Source: Ruminococcus sp. (lineage in GTDB: Bacteria > Bacillota > Clostridia > Oscillospirales > Acutalibacteraceae). Taken from it: 64,000 nucleotides of DNA. The DNA lies in contig JALFTC010000045.1 in the NCBI GenBank assembly GCA_022779485.1, positions 1 through 64,000 of the forward strand, given 5' to 3'. Shown here one piece after another: positions 41,264 to 49,408 of this stretch. The position numbers were made by a program, and so were the translations under genes. The stretch's first letter is position 1, and each line of letters opens with the position of its first letter. Under the pieces are notes generated by a model. That model was not told the origin of the DNA. It saw only the letters and a list, made by a program, of their open reading frames with translations, and ran no database searches.

Positions 41264-41961
41264 TATAACGCCCACAAAAAAGGTAATCTTGCAACAAAGT
41301 TAATGCCATCGTATACAAAATCACTGAGGTAAACAAGTGGTGTGCTTAAAAATCCCATCCAAAGCAGTGCAAAAAGGATAATCATAATGTATCTTTCGTA
41401 TTGGTAGAAGAAGTTTACAGCCCTGTCGGGAAGAAAAACAAAGAGAATTTTTGAACCGTCCAAAGGGGGAATTGGAATAAGGTTAAACACAGCAAGGTAG
41501 ATATTTACAGTTACATAGTAGTTCAGGAACATAGAAATATATAAACCTACCTGTGAAGAAAGGAAAAAGGTTGGATTGATTATCAAAAGTGCATAAAATA
41601 TAATTTGTCCCACAAGTCCTGCAACAAGGTTTGCAACAGGACCCATGACTGCGGTTATCGCCATACCCACCTTTTCATTCTTAAAATTCCTTGAGTCAAC
41701 AGGCACAGGCTTTGCCCAGCCAAAGCCAAAGCACAACAGGAAAATTGAGCCTAAAACATCAATGTGTGCAAGTGGGTTTAAGGAAAGTCTGCCCCTGTAC
41801 TTTACAGAGGTATCACCAAGTTTAAGTGCTGTAAAAGCGTGAGCCCACTCGTGAAAGGGCAAAACAAGAAAAATTATAAGCAAAAGTGCAATTAACTGCA
41901 CCATAATTGAGCCAAAGTCAACACTGCCCCCACGAAAGGCACTTATAAGTTCACTTAACAT
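41263..41961 (-). CDS. Site-2 protease family metalloprotease (M50)
   Basis: A 232-aa intramembrane metalloprotease. The active site HEWAH (about residue 42) and LNPLAHIDVLG with the second and third ligands (FNLIPIPPLDGSKIL holds the Asp) are clear. Five to six hydrophobic segments are visible. This short, single-domain form next to scpA is common in Firmicutes, and its substrate is not known. It is the first gene of a seven-gene operon. Confidence 0.95.
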   Translation of the reverse strand: MLSELISAFRGGSVDFGSIMVQLIALLLIIFLVLPFHEWAHAFTALKLGDTSVKYRGRLSLNPLAHIDVLGSIFLLCFGFGWAKPVPVDSRNFKNEKVGMAITAVMGPVANLVAGLVGQIIFYALLIINPTFFLSSQVGLYISMFLNYYVTVNIYLAVFNLIPIPPLDGSKILFVFLPDRAVNFFYQYERYIMIILFALLWMGFLSTPLVYLSDFVYDGINFVARLPFLWAL

Positions 41962-41996
41962 ATCTTCACCTGTCTAACATAATTATTATTCATATT

Positions 41997-42025
41997 ATTA
42001 TAGCTTATAATTACGAAAAATACAA
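41997..42025 (-). promoter_or_regulatory. Predicted promoter of the M50-scpAB operon
   Basis: On the minus strand: -35 TTGTAT (42020-42025), a 17-bp spacer, perfect -10 TATAAT (41997-42002). Confidence 0.75.
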
Positions 42026-42073
42026 GGACAATAAGATATATTTGACTTTTTCTGCACAAATTTCAAAAAACAC

Positions 42074-42102
42074 TTGCAAAATGAAGAAATATCTGTTATT
42101 AT
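42074..42102 (+). promoter_or_regulatory. Predicted promoter of rpmB
   Basis: -35 TTGCAA (42074-42079), a 17-bp spacer and -10 TATTAT (42097-42102). Confidence 0.65.
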
Positions 42103-42154
42103 ATCATAGTTGCAAAACATATTTGATTAATCATTGCTAAGGAGGTGCAGACGC

Positions 42155-42343
42155 ATGGCAAAATGTGAATTCTGCGGTAAAGGCGTTACTTTTGGTATTA
42201 AGGTATCTCACTCACATAGGCGTTCAAACAGAACTTGGAAGCCAAATGTACAGAGAGTTAAGGCTATTGTTGACGGTCAGCCTAAGCGTGTTTACGCTTG
42301 CACCCGTTGCTTACGTTCAGGTAAGGTTACAAGAGCAGTCTAA
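42155..42343 (+). CDS. rpmB: 50S ribosomal protein L28
   Basis: A 62-aa ribosomal protein. MAKCEFCGKGVTFGIKVSHS then HRRSNRTWKPNVQRVKA and CTRCLRSGKVTRAV are typical. Two CxxC pairs (CEFC and CTRC) make it the zinc-binding form, which some bacteria replace in zinc shortage. The start at ATG 42155 follows GGAGG at 42141-42145. Short terminator follows. Confidence 0.98.
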   Translation: MAKCEFCGKGVTFGIKVSHSHRRSNRTWKPNVQRVKAIVDGQPKRVYACTRCLRSGKVTRAV

Positions 42344-42368
42344 TAGATATTTGATATTAAAAAGTATA

Positions 42369-42396
42369 ACCGGAGCATTTGCTCCGGTGTTTTTCT
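42369..42396 (+). terminator. Terminator of rpmB
   Basis: A perfect 8-bp stem ACCGGAGC / GCTCCGGT with an ATTT loop (42369-42388), followed by GTTTTTCTTTT. Confidence 0.93.
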
Positions 42397-42440
42397 TTTG
42401 TGCAATACTCTTATGCTACTAAAAATCAACTGAAATTCTG

Positions 42441-42468
42441 TTGAAAATTCCGCTGAGAGTGGTATAAT
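42441..42468 (+). promoter_or_regulatory. Predicted promoter of the PBECR-like nuclease gene
   Basis: -35 TTGAAA (42441-42446), a 16-bp spacer, perfect -10 TATAAT (42463-42468), about 34 bp before the start codon. Confidence 0.7.
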
Positions 42469-42501
42469 TTAGGGCAAGAATAGTGCAAGGCGGGAACAGA
42501 T

Positions 42502-42888
42502 GTGTACATAGTGGGGAAAATTGATATTGAAAAGTATAAATGTATAACAGAAGATATTATTACTGACGAAGTTATAATAACTGAAGAACGAATTACGCAT
42601 ATAAAAGAACGCCATCCAAATGATTATGAAAAATATTATAATTATATGACACAAATAGTTGAAAATCCGGAGTATATTGTAGAGGCTAACAAACCAAAAT
42701 CAGCGTTAATTTTAAAATCCTTTACTGAGGGTGAAGAAGTATTTAAGACGGTTTTGAGATTGCATACTTCTACAGATAATCAAAAAAATATAAATTATAA
42801 AAATTCTATTATTACATTTATGAGGATTAATGATAAAGAATGGGAAAGATTATTACGCAATAAAAAAATTCTTTACAAAGCGGAATAA
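42502..42888 (+). CDS. Predicted PBECR-type (barnase/EndoU/ColicinE5/RelE-like) nuclease
   Basis: A 128-aa protein. The core ITEERITHIKERHPNDYEKY then VENPEYIVEANKPKSALIL and VFKTVLRLHTSTDN resembles the phage-type PBECR fold, where the conserved 'R..HI..RHP..YE' helix and the following strands carry the catalytic His/Arg residues. Ribonuclease activity is thus an inference. It is much more AT-rich than its neighbours, suggesting transfer. The start is a GTG at 42502. No protein antitoxin frame is adjacent, but a separate small RNA gene with its own promoter follows within 20 bp. Confidence 0.65.
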   Translation: MYIVGKIDIEKYKCITEDIITDEVIITEERITHIKERHPNDYEKYYNYMTQIVENPEYIVEANKPKSALILKSFTEGEEVFKTVLRLHTSTDNQKNINYKNSIITFMRINDKEWERLLRNKKILYKAE

Positions 42889-42900
42889 TTATGATACAAT
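42872..42900 (+). promoter_or_regulatory. Predicted promoter of the structured RNA
   Basis: -35 TTTACA (42872-42877), a 17-bp spacer ending in TGA, and -10 TACAAT (42895-42900), an extended -10 type. It overlaps the end of the nuclease gene and points to transcription starting near 42907. Confidence 0.7.
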
Positions 42901-42906
42901 ATTTAT

Positions 42907-43060
42907 AAGATAAGAATAGGTTATTTGAGGTGGAAGATTTCGTCCCCGTCCACACGCCGATGGCTTGACAGAAGGAAACTTCGAGAGATGCAGGAGAATG
43001 GGACGCCTGCCAAATAACCGACGCTTAAAAGCCGTCTTGAGAAATCAAGGCGGCTTTGTT
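42907..43060 (+). ncRNA. Candidate structured small RNA with kissing loops
   Basis: About 150 nt from the predicted start to a terminator. The outer stem is GGTTATTTG (42919-42927) with CAAATAACC (43011-43019), 9 perfect pairs. Inside are three hairpins: GTGGA/TCCAC (42930-42953), GAAG-GAAA-CTTC (42971-42982) and GCAGG/CCTGC (42990-43010). The loops of the first and third hold CGTCCC (42941-42946) and GGGACG (43000-43005), which are perfectly complementary and could kiss. A 13-bp terminator stem (43028-43057) follows. I do not recognise the family; it may already exist in a catalogue of clostridial RNAs. Confidence 0.7.
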
Positions 43061-43155
43061 ATACTTTCAAATATTCAAATTAAGCACTTCATTATCGAGG
43101 TAGGTATTTTTGTACCCATTAATGAGGTAATAATAATACTACGACAAACTACAAC

Positions 43156-43184
43156 AAACGCTCCCGAATTTTACGAGAGCGTTT
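43156..43184 (-). terminator. Terminator after alaS
   Basis: AAACGCTC (43156-43163) pairs with GAGCGTTT (43177-43184). On the minus strand the U-tract is weak (GTTTGTTG), so efficiency is uncertain. The rest of the space between the small RNA and alaS shows nothing else. Confidence 0.6.
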
Positions 43185-43215
43185 TGCTATTTTTATTTGC
43201 TATTTTTACTTAAAA

Positions 43216-45861
43216 TCATTCAATACCAAGGTCGTCAACCAGCTTGTGGATAATTTCCTCTGTTGCTATGATTGCGTCGTCAACCTTTGTGATGTCCTTT
43301 GCACCTGCCATAGCCATATTTGGCTTACCGCCACCGTTACCTCCGGCAATCTGTGCAACCTTACGGACAATGTCACCGGCTTTAAGACCTAATGCAACTG
43401 CATCCTTGCCACAGGAGCAAATAAATGTTACCTTTTCACCTGAAATACCGGCAAGTACAATGGCTGTCATTGGGTTGTTGCTGACTGCTCTTGAGGCAAT
43501 ATCACGGAGCATATCTGTTGTTGCGTCATTGATTGCAACGGAGATAATACGAACACCCTTGTATCTCTTGGCATTCTTGAATATTCCCTCAGTTGCATTC
43601 TGTGCGATTTTCTTGTTAAGCTCTTCAATCTTCTTGTCCTTTGCCTTCATTTCCTCGGCAATACGGATTGAGCCTTGAACAAGCTCACGAGGGTTGTTTA
43701 TGCGAAGTGCCTCTGTGCACTTATTTACAACATACAAAACGCTGTCAAGGTAGTTGAGAACTCCCTCGCCTGTTACAGCCTCAATTCTTCTCACACCTGA
43801 TGCAACGGAATTTTCCGACTTGATTTTGAAAAGACCGATATTTGAGGTATTACCCACATGAGTACCACCGCAAAATTCAAGTGAGAAGTCACCGGCATTT
43901 ACAACACGAACTCTGTCGCCGTACTTTTCGCCGAACAGCATCATAGCACCTAACTTTTTAGCCTCGTCAATGCTCATCTCCTCTGAAACAACCTCAAGCT
44001 GTTCAAGGATTTTTTCGTTTACAAGATTTTCTACCTTTTCAAGCTCCTCTGATGTGAGAGCCTCAAAGTGGGTGAAGTCAAATCTGAAGTAATCGTCACT
44101 TACATACTGACCTGCCTGTTCAACATGAGTGCCTAAAACCTCTCTTAAAGCTGCCTGTAAAAGGTGAGCCGCTGTGTGGTTGCGGGTGATGCTCATTCTT
44201 CTCTTTGCGTCAATCTTTGCAAGAACTTCATCATCAACTGCAATAACACCCTTTTCAACCTTTACGCTGTGTAAGAAAATTCCCGATGCGTCCTTTGTGG
44301 TGTTCTTAACAGTTGCAACCATATCGTCATTGTTGATGATACCTGTGTCACCAACCTGACCACCGCTTTCGGCATAGAAAGGTGTTTTGTTCAGTATAAC
44401 AACACCGCTTTCGCCCTCGGCGAGTGCCAAAGCCCTTTCGCCGTCTTTAACAATACCTACAACCTTTGCCTGATTCATTGTCAGCTTGTAGCCTGTAAAA
44501 CAGGTAGGCTCTATATCGGTAAGGTCGGTGCTGTCGGAAATCCAAGCGTCCTCACCGGCATTTTTTCTTGCTTCTCTTGAACGCTTTTTCTGTTCGTCAA
44601 GAAGTGACTTGAACCTTTCGGTGTCAACAGACATTCCCGACTCGTTAACAATCTCCTTGATAAGGTCAATAGGCAGACCGAAGGTGTCGTTCAGCCTGAA
44701 TGCGTCATCACCTGAAAGAGTTTTTGAGTCATTTCTTGTAATCATTGCTTCAAGCATCTGCAAACCCTGATTAACTGTTTGGCTAAAGTTATCCTCCTCC
44801 ACCTCAATCAACTTGATGATAAAATCTCTCTTGTCACGAAGTTCAGGATAAGCAGACTCGTTTTCCTTGATTACCGTGTCTGCAATTTTGTATAGGAATG
44901 GCTTTGTGTAGCCTAAAATTCTGCCGTGACGAGCGGCTCTTCTGAGAAGTCGTCTTAAAACATAGCCTCTTCCCTCGTTTGACGGCATAACACCGTCACC
45001 AATCATAAAGGTTGTGGAGCGGATATGGTCGGTAATAACTCGAAGTGAAATATCTGTCTTTTCGCTTTCGCCGTACTCAACACCAACGATTGAGGAAATG
45101 TGCTTCATAATGTTCTGCACTGTGTCAACAAGGAACAAATTGTCAACGCCCTGCATTACACAGGCAAGTCTTTCAAGTCCCATACCTGTGTCGATATTTG
45201 GGTGGTCAAGGGGAGTGTAGTTGCCCTTTCCGTCACTGTCAAACTGGGTGAACACAAGGTTCCAAACCTCCATAAACCTGTCACAGTCACAGCCTACTGC
45301 ACAGCCCTCTTTTCCGCAACCGTGTTCTTCCCCACGGTCATAGTAAATTTCGGAGCAAGGACCGCAAGGACCACTGCCGTGTTCCCAGAAGTTATCATCC
45401 TTGCCAAGGCGAACCATATGGCTTTTTTCAACACCAACCTCTTTAGTCCAAATATTATAAGCCTCGTCATCATTTTCGTAAATGGAAACAAAAAGCCTTT
45501 CCTTTGGAATTTCCAAAACCTCTGTAAAGAACTCCCAAGCCCAAGCTGTTGCCTCACGCTTGAAGTAGTCCCCAAAGGAGAAGTTACCAAGCATTTCAAA
45601 GTATGTTCCGTGGCGGTCGGTAATGCCAACCTCCTCAATGTCCGGTGTACGGATACACTTTTGACAGGTTGTAACCCTCTTTTTAGGCGGTGTAACCTCA
45701 CCAGTAAAGTACTTTTTCATTGGTGCCATACCGCTGTTAATCAGTAGTAGGCTGTTGTCATCCTTTGGAATAAGTGGGAATGACGGTAGTCTTAAACATC
45801 CCTTTGACTCCATAAAGGAAAGGAATTTTTCTCTTAATTCATTAAGTCCTGTCCACTGCAT
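43216..45861 (-). CDS. alaS: Alanine--tRNA ligase
   Basis: An 881-aa class II synthetase. The N-terminal catalytic part includes FPLIPKDDNSLLLINSGMAP and the motif-3 block GRGYVLRRLLRRAARHG. The editing domain has HTAAHLLQAALREVLGTHVE, with HxxxH, and CGGTHVGNT. The C-Ala/DHHA1 domain ends with GGNGGGKPNMAMAGAKDI. An insert in the catalytic region carries CGKEGCAVGCDCD, possibly metal-binding. Length and order are normal. It is controlled by an upstream T-box. Confidence 0.98.
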   Translation of the reverse strand: MQWTGLNELREKFLSFMESKGCLRLPSFPLIPKDDNSLLLINSGMAPMKKYFTGEVTPPKKRVTTCQKCIRTPDIEEVGITDRHGTYFEMLGNFSFGDYFKREATAWAWEFFTEVLEIPKERLFVSIYENDDEAYNIWTKEVGVEKSHMVRLGKDDNFWEHGSGPCGPCSEIYYDRGEEHGCGKEGCAVGCDCDRFMEVWNLVFTQFDSDGKGNYTPLDHPNIDTGMGLERLACVMQGVDNLFLVDTVQNIMKHISSIVGVEYGESEKTDISLRVITDHIRSTTFMIGDGVMPSNEGRGYVLRRLLRRAARHGRILGYTKPFLYKIADTVIKENESAYPELRDKRDFIIKLIEVEEDNFSQTVNQGLQMLEAMITRNDSKTLSGDDAFRLNDTFGLPIDLIKEIVNESGMSVDTERFKSLLDEQKKRSREARKNAGEDAWISDSTDLTDIEPTCFTGYKLTMNQAKVVGIVKDGERALALAEGESGVVILNKTPFYAESGGQVGDTGIINNDDMVATVKNTTKDASGIFLHSVKVEKGVIAVDDEVLAKIDAKRRMSITRNHTAAHLLQAALREVLGTHVEQAGQYVSDDYFRFDFTHFEALTSEELEKVENLVNEKILEQLEVVSEEMSIDEAKKLGAMMLFGEKYGDRVRVVNAGDFSLEFCGGTHVGNTSNIGLFKIKSENSVASGVRRIEAVTGEGVLNYLDSVLYVVNKCTEALRINNPRELVQGSIRIAEEMKAKDKKIEELNKKIAQNATEGIFKNAKRYKGVRIISVAINDATTDMLRDIASRAVSNNPMTAIVLAGISGEKVTFICSCGKDAVALGLKAGDIVRKVAQIAGGNGGGKPNMAMAGAKDITKVDDAIIATEEIIHKLVDDLGIE

Positions 45862-45902
45862 TTGTTATACTCTCCTATCTCAAACTAAAATTATACTAAA
45901 AA

Positions 45903-46153
45903 ACAAAAAACCTGCCCCTAAGGAAACTAATTGTTTCCTCAAATTAGGGGCAGGAATATTCCTGTGGTACCACCCTACTTGCAGTATTTTAAAAAATACT
46001 ACCTCTCGGACTCTTTAACGCAGAGGTACGCCGTATTCATCACACGGGGCTACCAAGGTGGCTCAATAACTTTACTTTAGGCAGTTGCACCAACCCTGCC
46101 CTCTCTGAAAAAGCAAATGCTATATTCTCCTTGGTCATAGCTTTTAACCTATC
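45903..46153 (-). promoter_or_regulatory. T-box leader (tRNA-Ala sensing) of alaS
   Basis: On the minus strand, AGTAGGGTGGTACCACAGG (45961-45980 region) is the T-box sequence. The terminator is the 11-bp stem CCTGCCCCTAA/TTAGGGGCAGG (45911-45954) followed by TTTTTTGTTTTTT. The leader starts near 46153, below a consensus promoter. A GCA triplet about 75 nt into the leader (TGGTGCAACTGCC) is a possible Ala specifier, but I cannot place the specifier loop with certainty. Confidence 0.92.
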
Positions 46154-46159
46154 TATTCT

Positions 46160-46188
46160 ATTATAATCAAGTAATTTATAATTGTCAA
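46160..46188 (-). promoter_or_regulatory. Consensus promoter of the alaS T-box transcript
   Basis: On the minus strand: perfect -35 TTGACA (46183-46188), 17-bp spacer, perfect -10 TATAAT (46160-46165). The TGA within TTGACA is the stop codon of the upstream U32 peptidase gene. Confidence 0.88.
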
Positions 46189-47399
46189 GAACGCTTTTTG
46201 CGAATTACCGATGAGGGTGGGATTTCCCTGTCGGTTGTCATTGTAAGGCTCTCCATTGCGTGGGGAGCGCTCTCCACACTTTCGCCAAACCTGTTTACAA
46301 GACCTGTGCATACAGTAGTAAAAGGTATTCCCGAAGGTGGAAGAACATCAAGTGTGTCCCCCACAAGAAATTTGTTTCGCTGTGTAATGCTACTGGTGTT
46401 TCCGTCACTTTCTTCACAAACAGCAACAATGTCGTAGTGGCGAATGTAACCGCCGTTTGAGGTAACCTGTCCCGGCTCACCGCCAAGGTAAAAGCCTGTG
46501 CTGTATTCCCTGTGGCTGATTTTTTCAAGTTCTTCCTTAATCCAAGGCTTTAGGGTGTAGCTGTCCCCCATACTCATATAGTCATTTAGTGCGTGACGGT
46601 AGGCGTTGGTTGTAACAGCGCAGTAGTATGCACTCTTTGCCCTGCCCTCAATCTTTAGGGATGAAATTCCGCTTTTTACAAGGTCGGGAATGTAGTCAAT
46701 CATACACATATCTCTGCTGTTGTAAAGGTATGTGCCACCGTCTGCCTCCTCCACAGGGAAGAACTGACCATCCCTGTTTTCCTCGTACAGATGGTACTTC
46801 CATCTGCAAGGCTGGGCGCAGTCCCCACGGTTGGCATCTCTGCCTGTCATATAACTGCTGATAAGGCATCTGCCGGAAAAGGAAACGCACATTGCACCGT
46901 GTATAAAGCACTCAATTTCCAGCTCCTTTGGGATTTTTGCACGAATGTCGGCAATATCCTCAAAGGTCATTTCCCTTGCAAGTACAACCCTTGACGCACC
47001 CATATTGTACCATGCTGTTGCAGTTTCCGAGTTTACAATACCTGCCTGTGTGGAGATGTGACGCTCCACCTTTGGTGCATACTTCTTTGCAAGCTCAAAC
47101 ACACCTAAGTCGGCTATGATAAAGGCGTCAACACCGATTTCCTGTGCGTACATCAGGAAGTCGGGAAGTACCGCAATTTCGTTGTTCCTTGGCAAAGTGT
47201 TAATTGTAATATACAACTTACTTCCGTAGGAATGAGCCAAGGTTACTGCCTGTTTCAGCTCGTCATTATCAAAATTTTTGGATGCAGTACGCATACCGAA
47301 TTGCTTTCCCGCAAGGTAAACTGCGTCTGCTCCGAATTCAAGGGAGTTCCTTAGGCACTCCATATCCCCTGCCGGGGCTAAAATTTCAGGTTTTTTCAT
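46185..47399 (-). CDS. U32 family peptidase-like protein (TrhP/RlhA type)
   Basis: A 404-aa U32 family protein. PEILAPAGDMECLRNSLEFG is the N-terminal hallmark and ECFIHGAMCVSFSGRCLISS fits the U32 signature with its Cys pair, followed by GDCAQPCRWKYHLYE. The four Cys may hold an Fe-S cluster. Characterised relatives (TrhP, RlhA) take part in tRNA or rRNA hydroxylation rather than proteolysis; the member here is most like the YrrO/TrhP branch, by its position after mltG. It lies 1 bp from mltG and its stop codon lies in the alaS promoter. Confidence 0.92.
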   Translation of the reverse strand: MKKPEILAPAGDMECLRNSLEFGADAVYLAGKQFGMRTASKNFDNDELKQAVTLAHSYGSKLYITINTLPRNNEIAVLPDFLMYAQEIGVDAFIIADLGVFELAKKYAPKVERHISTQAGIVNSETATAWYNMGASRVVLAREMTFEDIADIRAKIPKELEIECFIHGAMCVSFSGRCLISSYMTGRDANRGDCAQPCRWKYHLYEENRDGQFFPVEEADGGTYLYNSRDMCMIDYIPDLVKSGISSLKIEGRAKSAYYCAVTTNAYRHALNDYMSMGDSYTLKPWIKEELEKISHREYSTGFYLGGEPGQVTSNGGYIRHYDIVAVCEESDGNTSSITQRNKFLVGDTLDVLPPSGIPFTTVCTGLVNRFGESVESAPHAMESLTMTTDREIPPSSVIRKKRS

Positions 47400-47400
47400 A

Positions 47401-48810
47401 TCAAGTATTTCCGCTTATCATAAGGTTATATTGGTGTTCGTCCATATTTGTGGCATAGTAAGCCTCACCTGTATTTACATCGTGGCAGAAGAAGTAGTAA
47501 TCTGTATCGTTAGGATTGATTGCCGCCTCAATAGCCTCCGAGCTTGGGTTACAGATAGGTCCCTTTGGAAGTCCTACAATCTTGTATGTGTCGTAGGTGC
47601 TCTTAAACTTTTTGCCACCCATTGAGCTTGGCACAGAGTTTTTGTCACGGTATGGATAGTAGATTGTTGAGTCCAAATCAAGCTTTGCATAGTCTGATGC
47701 ATTACCTGCATCAAGTCTGTTGTGGATAACGGAGCTTACATTGTACATATCCTTTGTGTTTGCCGCCTCTGCCTGAATAAGTGAGGCTATTGTCATAATC
47801 TGGTCAAAGGTGTAGCCTGTGTCAAGTGCCCTGTCCTCAACAGACACCTTCTTGTCGTATCCCTCCGCTGTGCTTAGGGTATTTACATTTTTAGTTGCAA
47901 AGTTGCTTAGCATACGGCTTACTGTAAGGGATGGGTCCTCATCCTCGTAGAATGTGTAGGTGTCGGGATAGAGGTAACCCTCAAGCTTGTAGTATCTGCC
48001 GTTTGATGATGCCTTTCCAAGCTCCTTGATAAATTCGTAGTCGTCGTCAAATTCATCGCTGTTACACATATCAAGGAAATCCTGCTTGTCTGTGGTTACA
48101 CCTGCTTTTTCAAGCTTTTTGGCAATTTCCACAACGCTCATACCCTCGGTAATCTGCACAGAAACAGACTTTTCGTTATTATACGGACTTTCAAGGTAGT
48201 TTATGATAGCCTCGTAGTCCATATTTGTCTTTAGCTGGAAGGTTCCCCTCTCCATATACTTGTCGGCATTCTTCATATTGGCATAGAATTTGAAGAAACC
48301 CGGCTCCTTGATAATTCCGTTTTTGTAGAGAATATCTACAATATCCTCCAGATTATCCTCACGAGTTATTTTGATTGTAACCTCGTTTGCCTCAGGGCGG
48401 GAGATTGCCAGCATATCGTTAAGACCTGTCAGGATAAATCTTGACAAAATCACACCTGCCATAATCACCATAATCAGCCATATCATAGTGAAAATACGCT
48501 TGTTCTTCTTGGCCTTGCGTTTTTCACGCTTTTTAGCCTCTTTTTGCTGACGCCTATCCGCCTTTTTAATATCCTTTTCAACTTCGGCTCTTGTTTTGCC
48601 TCCGCTAAAGGAATTCAGCTCCTGACTGTCGCTAAGGGGTGTTTCAGCTTTTTTGGGAGACGGTCTGCGTTTATGATGTTCCTTTTCAGGCTCATATGGT
48701 CTGTCAAGAACAGACTCGTCAATGTGGAGCTTAAAGGACTCTACCTTCTTTTTTCGCTCCTCTTGAAATCTTAATTCGCTGTCGTTAAATTCGTTATTGT
48801 TATTACTCAT
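47401..48810 (-). CDS. mltG: Endolytic murein transglycosylase MltG
   Basis: A 469-aa membrane-anchored enzyme that cuts nascent peptidoglycan strands. A long, charged N-terminal cytoplasmic part (Lys/Arg/Glu-rich) is followed by one membrane helix (FTMIWLIMVIMAGVILSRFI, about 110-130), a LysM-like domain (ITEGMSVVEIAKKLEKAGVT) and the YceG catalytic region with SLIQAEAANTKDMYNVSSVI, where the Glu acts. Start 48810 is chosen because AGGTG precedes it and MSNNNNEFND follows. The order mltG then U32 is common in clostridia. Confidence 0.94.
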   Translation of the reverse strand: MSNNNNEFNDSELRFQEERKKKVESFKLHIDESVLDRPYEPEKEHHKRRPSPKKAETPLSDSQELNSFSGGKTRAEVEKDIKKADRRQQKEAKKREKRKAKKNKRIFTMIWLIMVIMAGVILSRFILTGLNDMLAISRPEANEVTIKITREDNLEDIVDILYKNGIIKEPGFFKFYANMKNADKYMERGTFQLKTNMDYEAIINYLESPYNNEKSVSVQITEGMSVVEIAKKLEKAGVTTDKQDFLDMCNSDEFDDDYEFIKELGKASSNGRYYKLEGYLYPDTYTFYEDEDPSLTVSRMLSNFATKNVNTLSTAEGYDKKVSVEDRALDTGYTFDQIMTIASLIQAEAANTKDMYNVSSVIHNRLDAGNASDYAKLDLDSTIYYPYRDKNSVPSSMGGKKFKSTYDTYKIVGLPKGPICNPSSEAIEAAINPNDTDYYFFCHDVNTGEAYYATNMDEHQYNLMISGNT

Positions 48811-48823
48811 ATTGCACCTACAA

Positions 48824-49408
48824 TCAGATGTTTCTGGTATATTTCTCTGTGATAAGGACATTCACCTTTTGGTCGGTTTCCTCCACAGGGATATTTAGTT
48901 TTACAAGGCTGTGGTAGCAAAGTCCGAAAACCTTGCCCTTGTAGTGGGATATAAACCTGTCGTAATATCCTCGTCCGTAGCCTATTCTGCTTCCGTCAGG
49001 GCTAAAGCCAAGCCCGGGAGCAACAAGTATGCTGTCCCTGAAATCCAAAATTCTTTTGCACTTCTTAACATCAGGCTCCATAATCCCAAAGGAGCCCACA
49101 GTCAGGTCGTCCATACTGTTTATGTAGTAAAAGTCCAGTATTTCGCCGTTGCACCTTGGCAGTCCTACCCTTTTATTGTTTGCAAGGGATGCGTAAATTA
49201 GCGGGGTGGTGTCAATCTCGTCACCCTTTGAGGAGTAGAGGAGAACAAGGTCTGTGTTGATGTAGTCCTCTGTCATAAGAAACCTTGCACATATTTCCAC
49301 ATCGGCACTGTGCTTTTTGTCCTTTGGAATACTCCTTCGTGCCTCTTTCAGGGCTTTTCTCATATTTTCTTTTTGGGTCGTAATATCTTTTACATTTATT
49401 TTTGACAT
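48824..49408 (-). CDS. 5-formyltetrahydrofolate cyclo-ligase
   Basis: A 194-aa ATP-dependent enzyme that recycles 5-formyl-THF to 5,10-methenyl-THF. ENMRKALKEARRSIPKDKKH holds the N-terminal Lys/Arg motif, LVLLYSSKGDEIDT the substrate region, and LVAPGLGFSPDGSRIGYGRG then YYDRFI is the family signature with its ATP site. It overlaps the DJ-1 gene by 13 bp. It links to thyX and tmk through folate use. Confidence 0.95.
   Translation of the reverse strand: MSKINVKDITTQKENMRKALKEARRSIPKDKKHSADVEICARFLMTEDYINTDLVLLYSSKGDEIDTTPLIYASLANNKRVGLPRCNGEILDFYYINSMDDLTVGSFGIMEPDVKKCKRILDFRDSILVAPGLGFSPDGSRIGYGRGYYDRFISHYKGKVFGLCYHSLVKLNIPVEETDQKVNVLITEKYTRNI

Noticed and set aside
42919-43019. The 42.9-kb RNA as an HDV-like, hammerhead, twister or pistol ribozyme, or as SRP, 6S or a GEMM riboswitch
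   Set aside because: The order of stems does not give the nested double pseudoknot of HDV, the CUGAUGA and other conserved cores are absent, and it lacks the SRP GGAAGCAGC-type motif and the GEMM core. It is left unclassified.
42502-43060. A classical type III (ToxIN) toxin-antitoxin locus
   Set aside because: There are no tandem RNA repeats upstream of the nuclease gene, and the protein does not resemble ToxN.
45100-45747. A 215-aa plus-strand frame
   Set aside because: Antisense to alaS, a shadow of a strongly coding gene.
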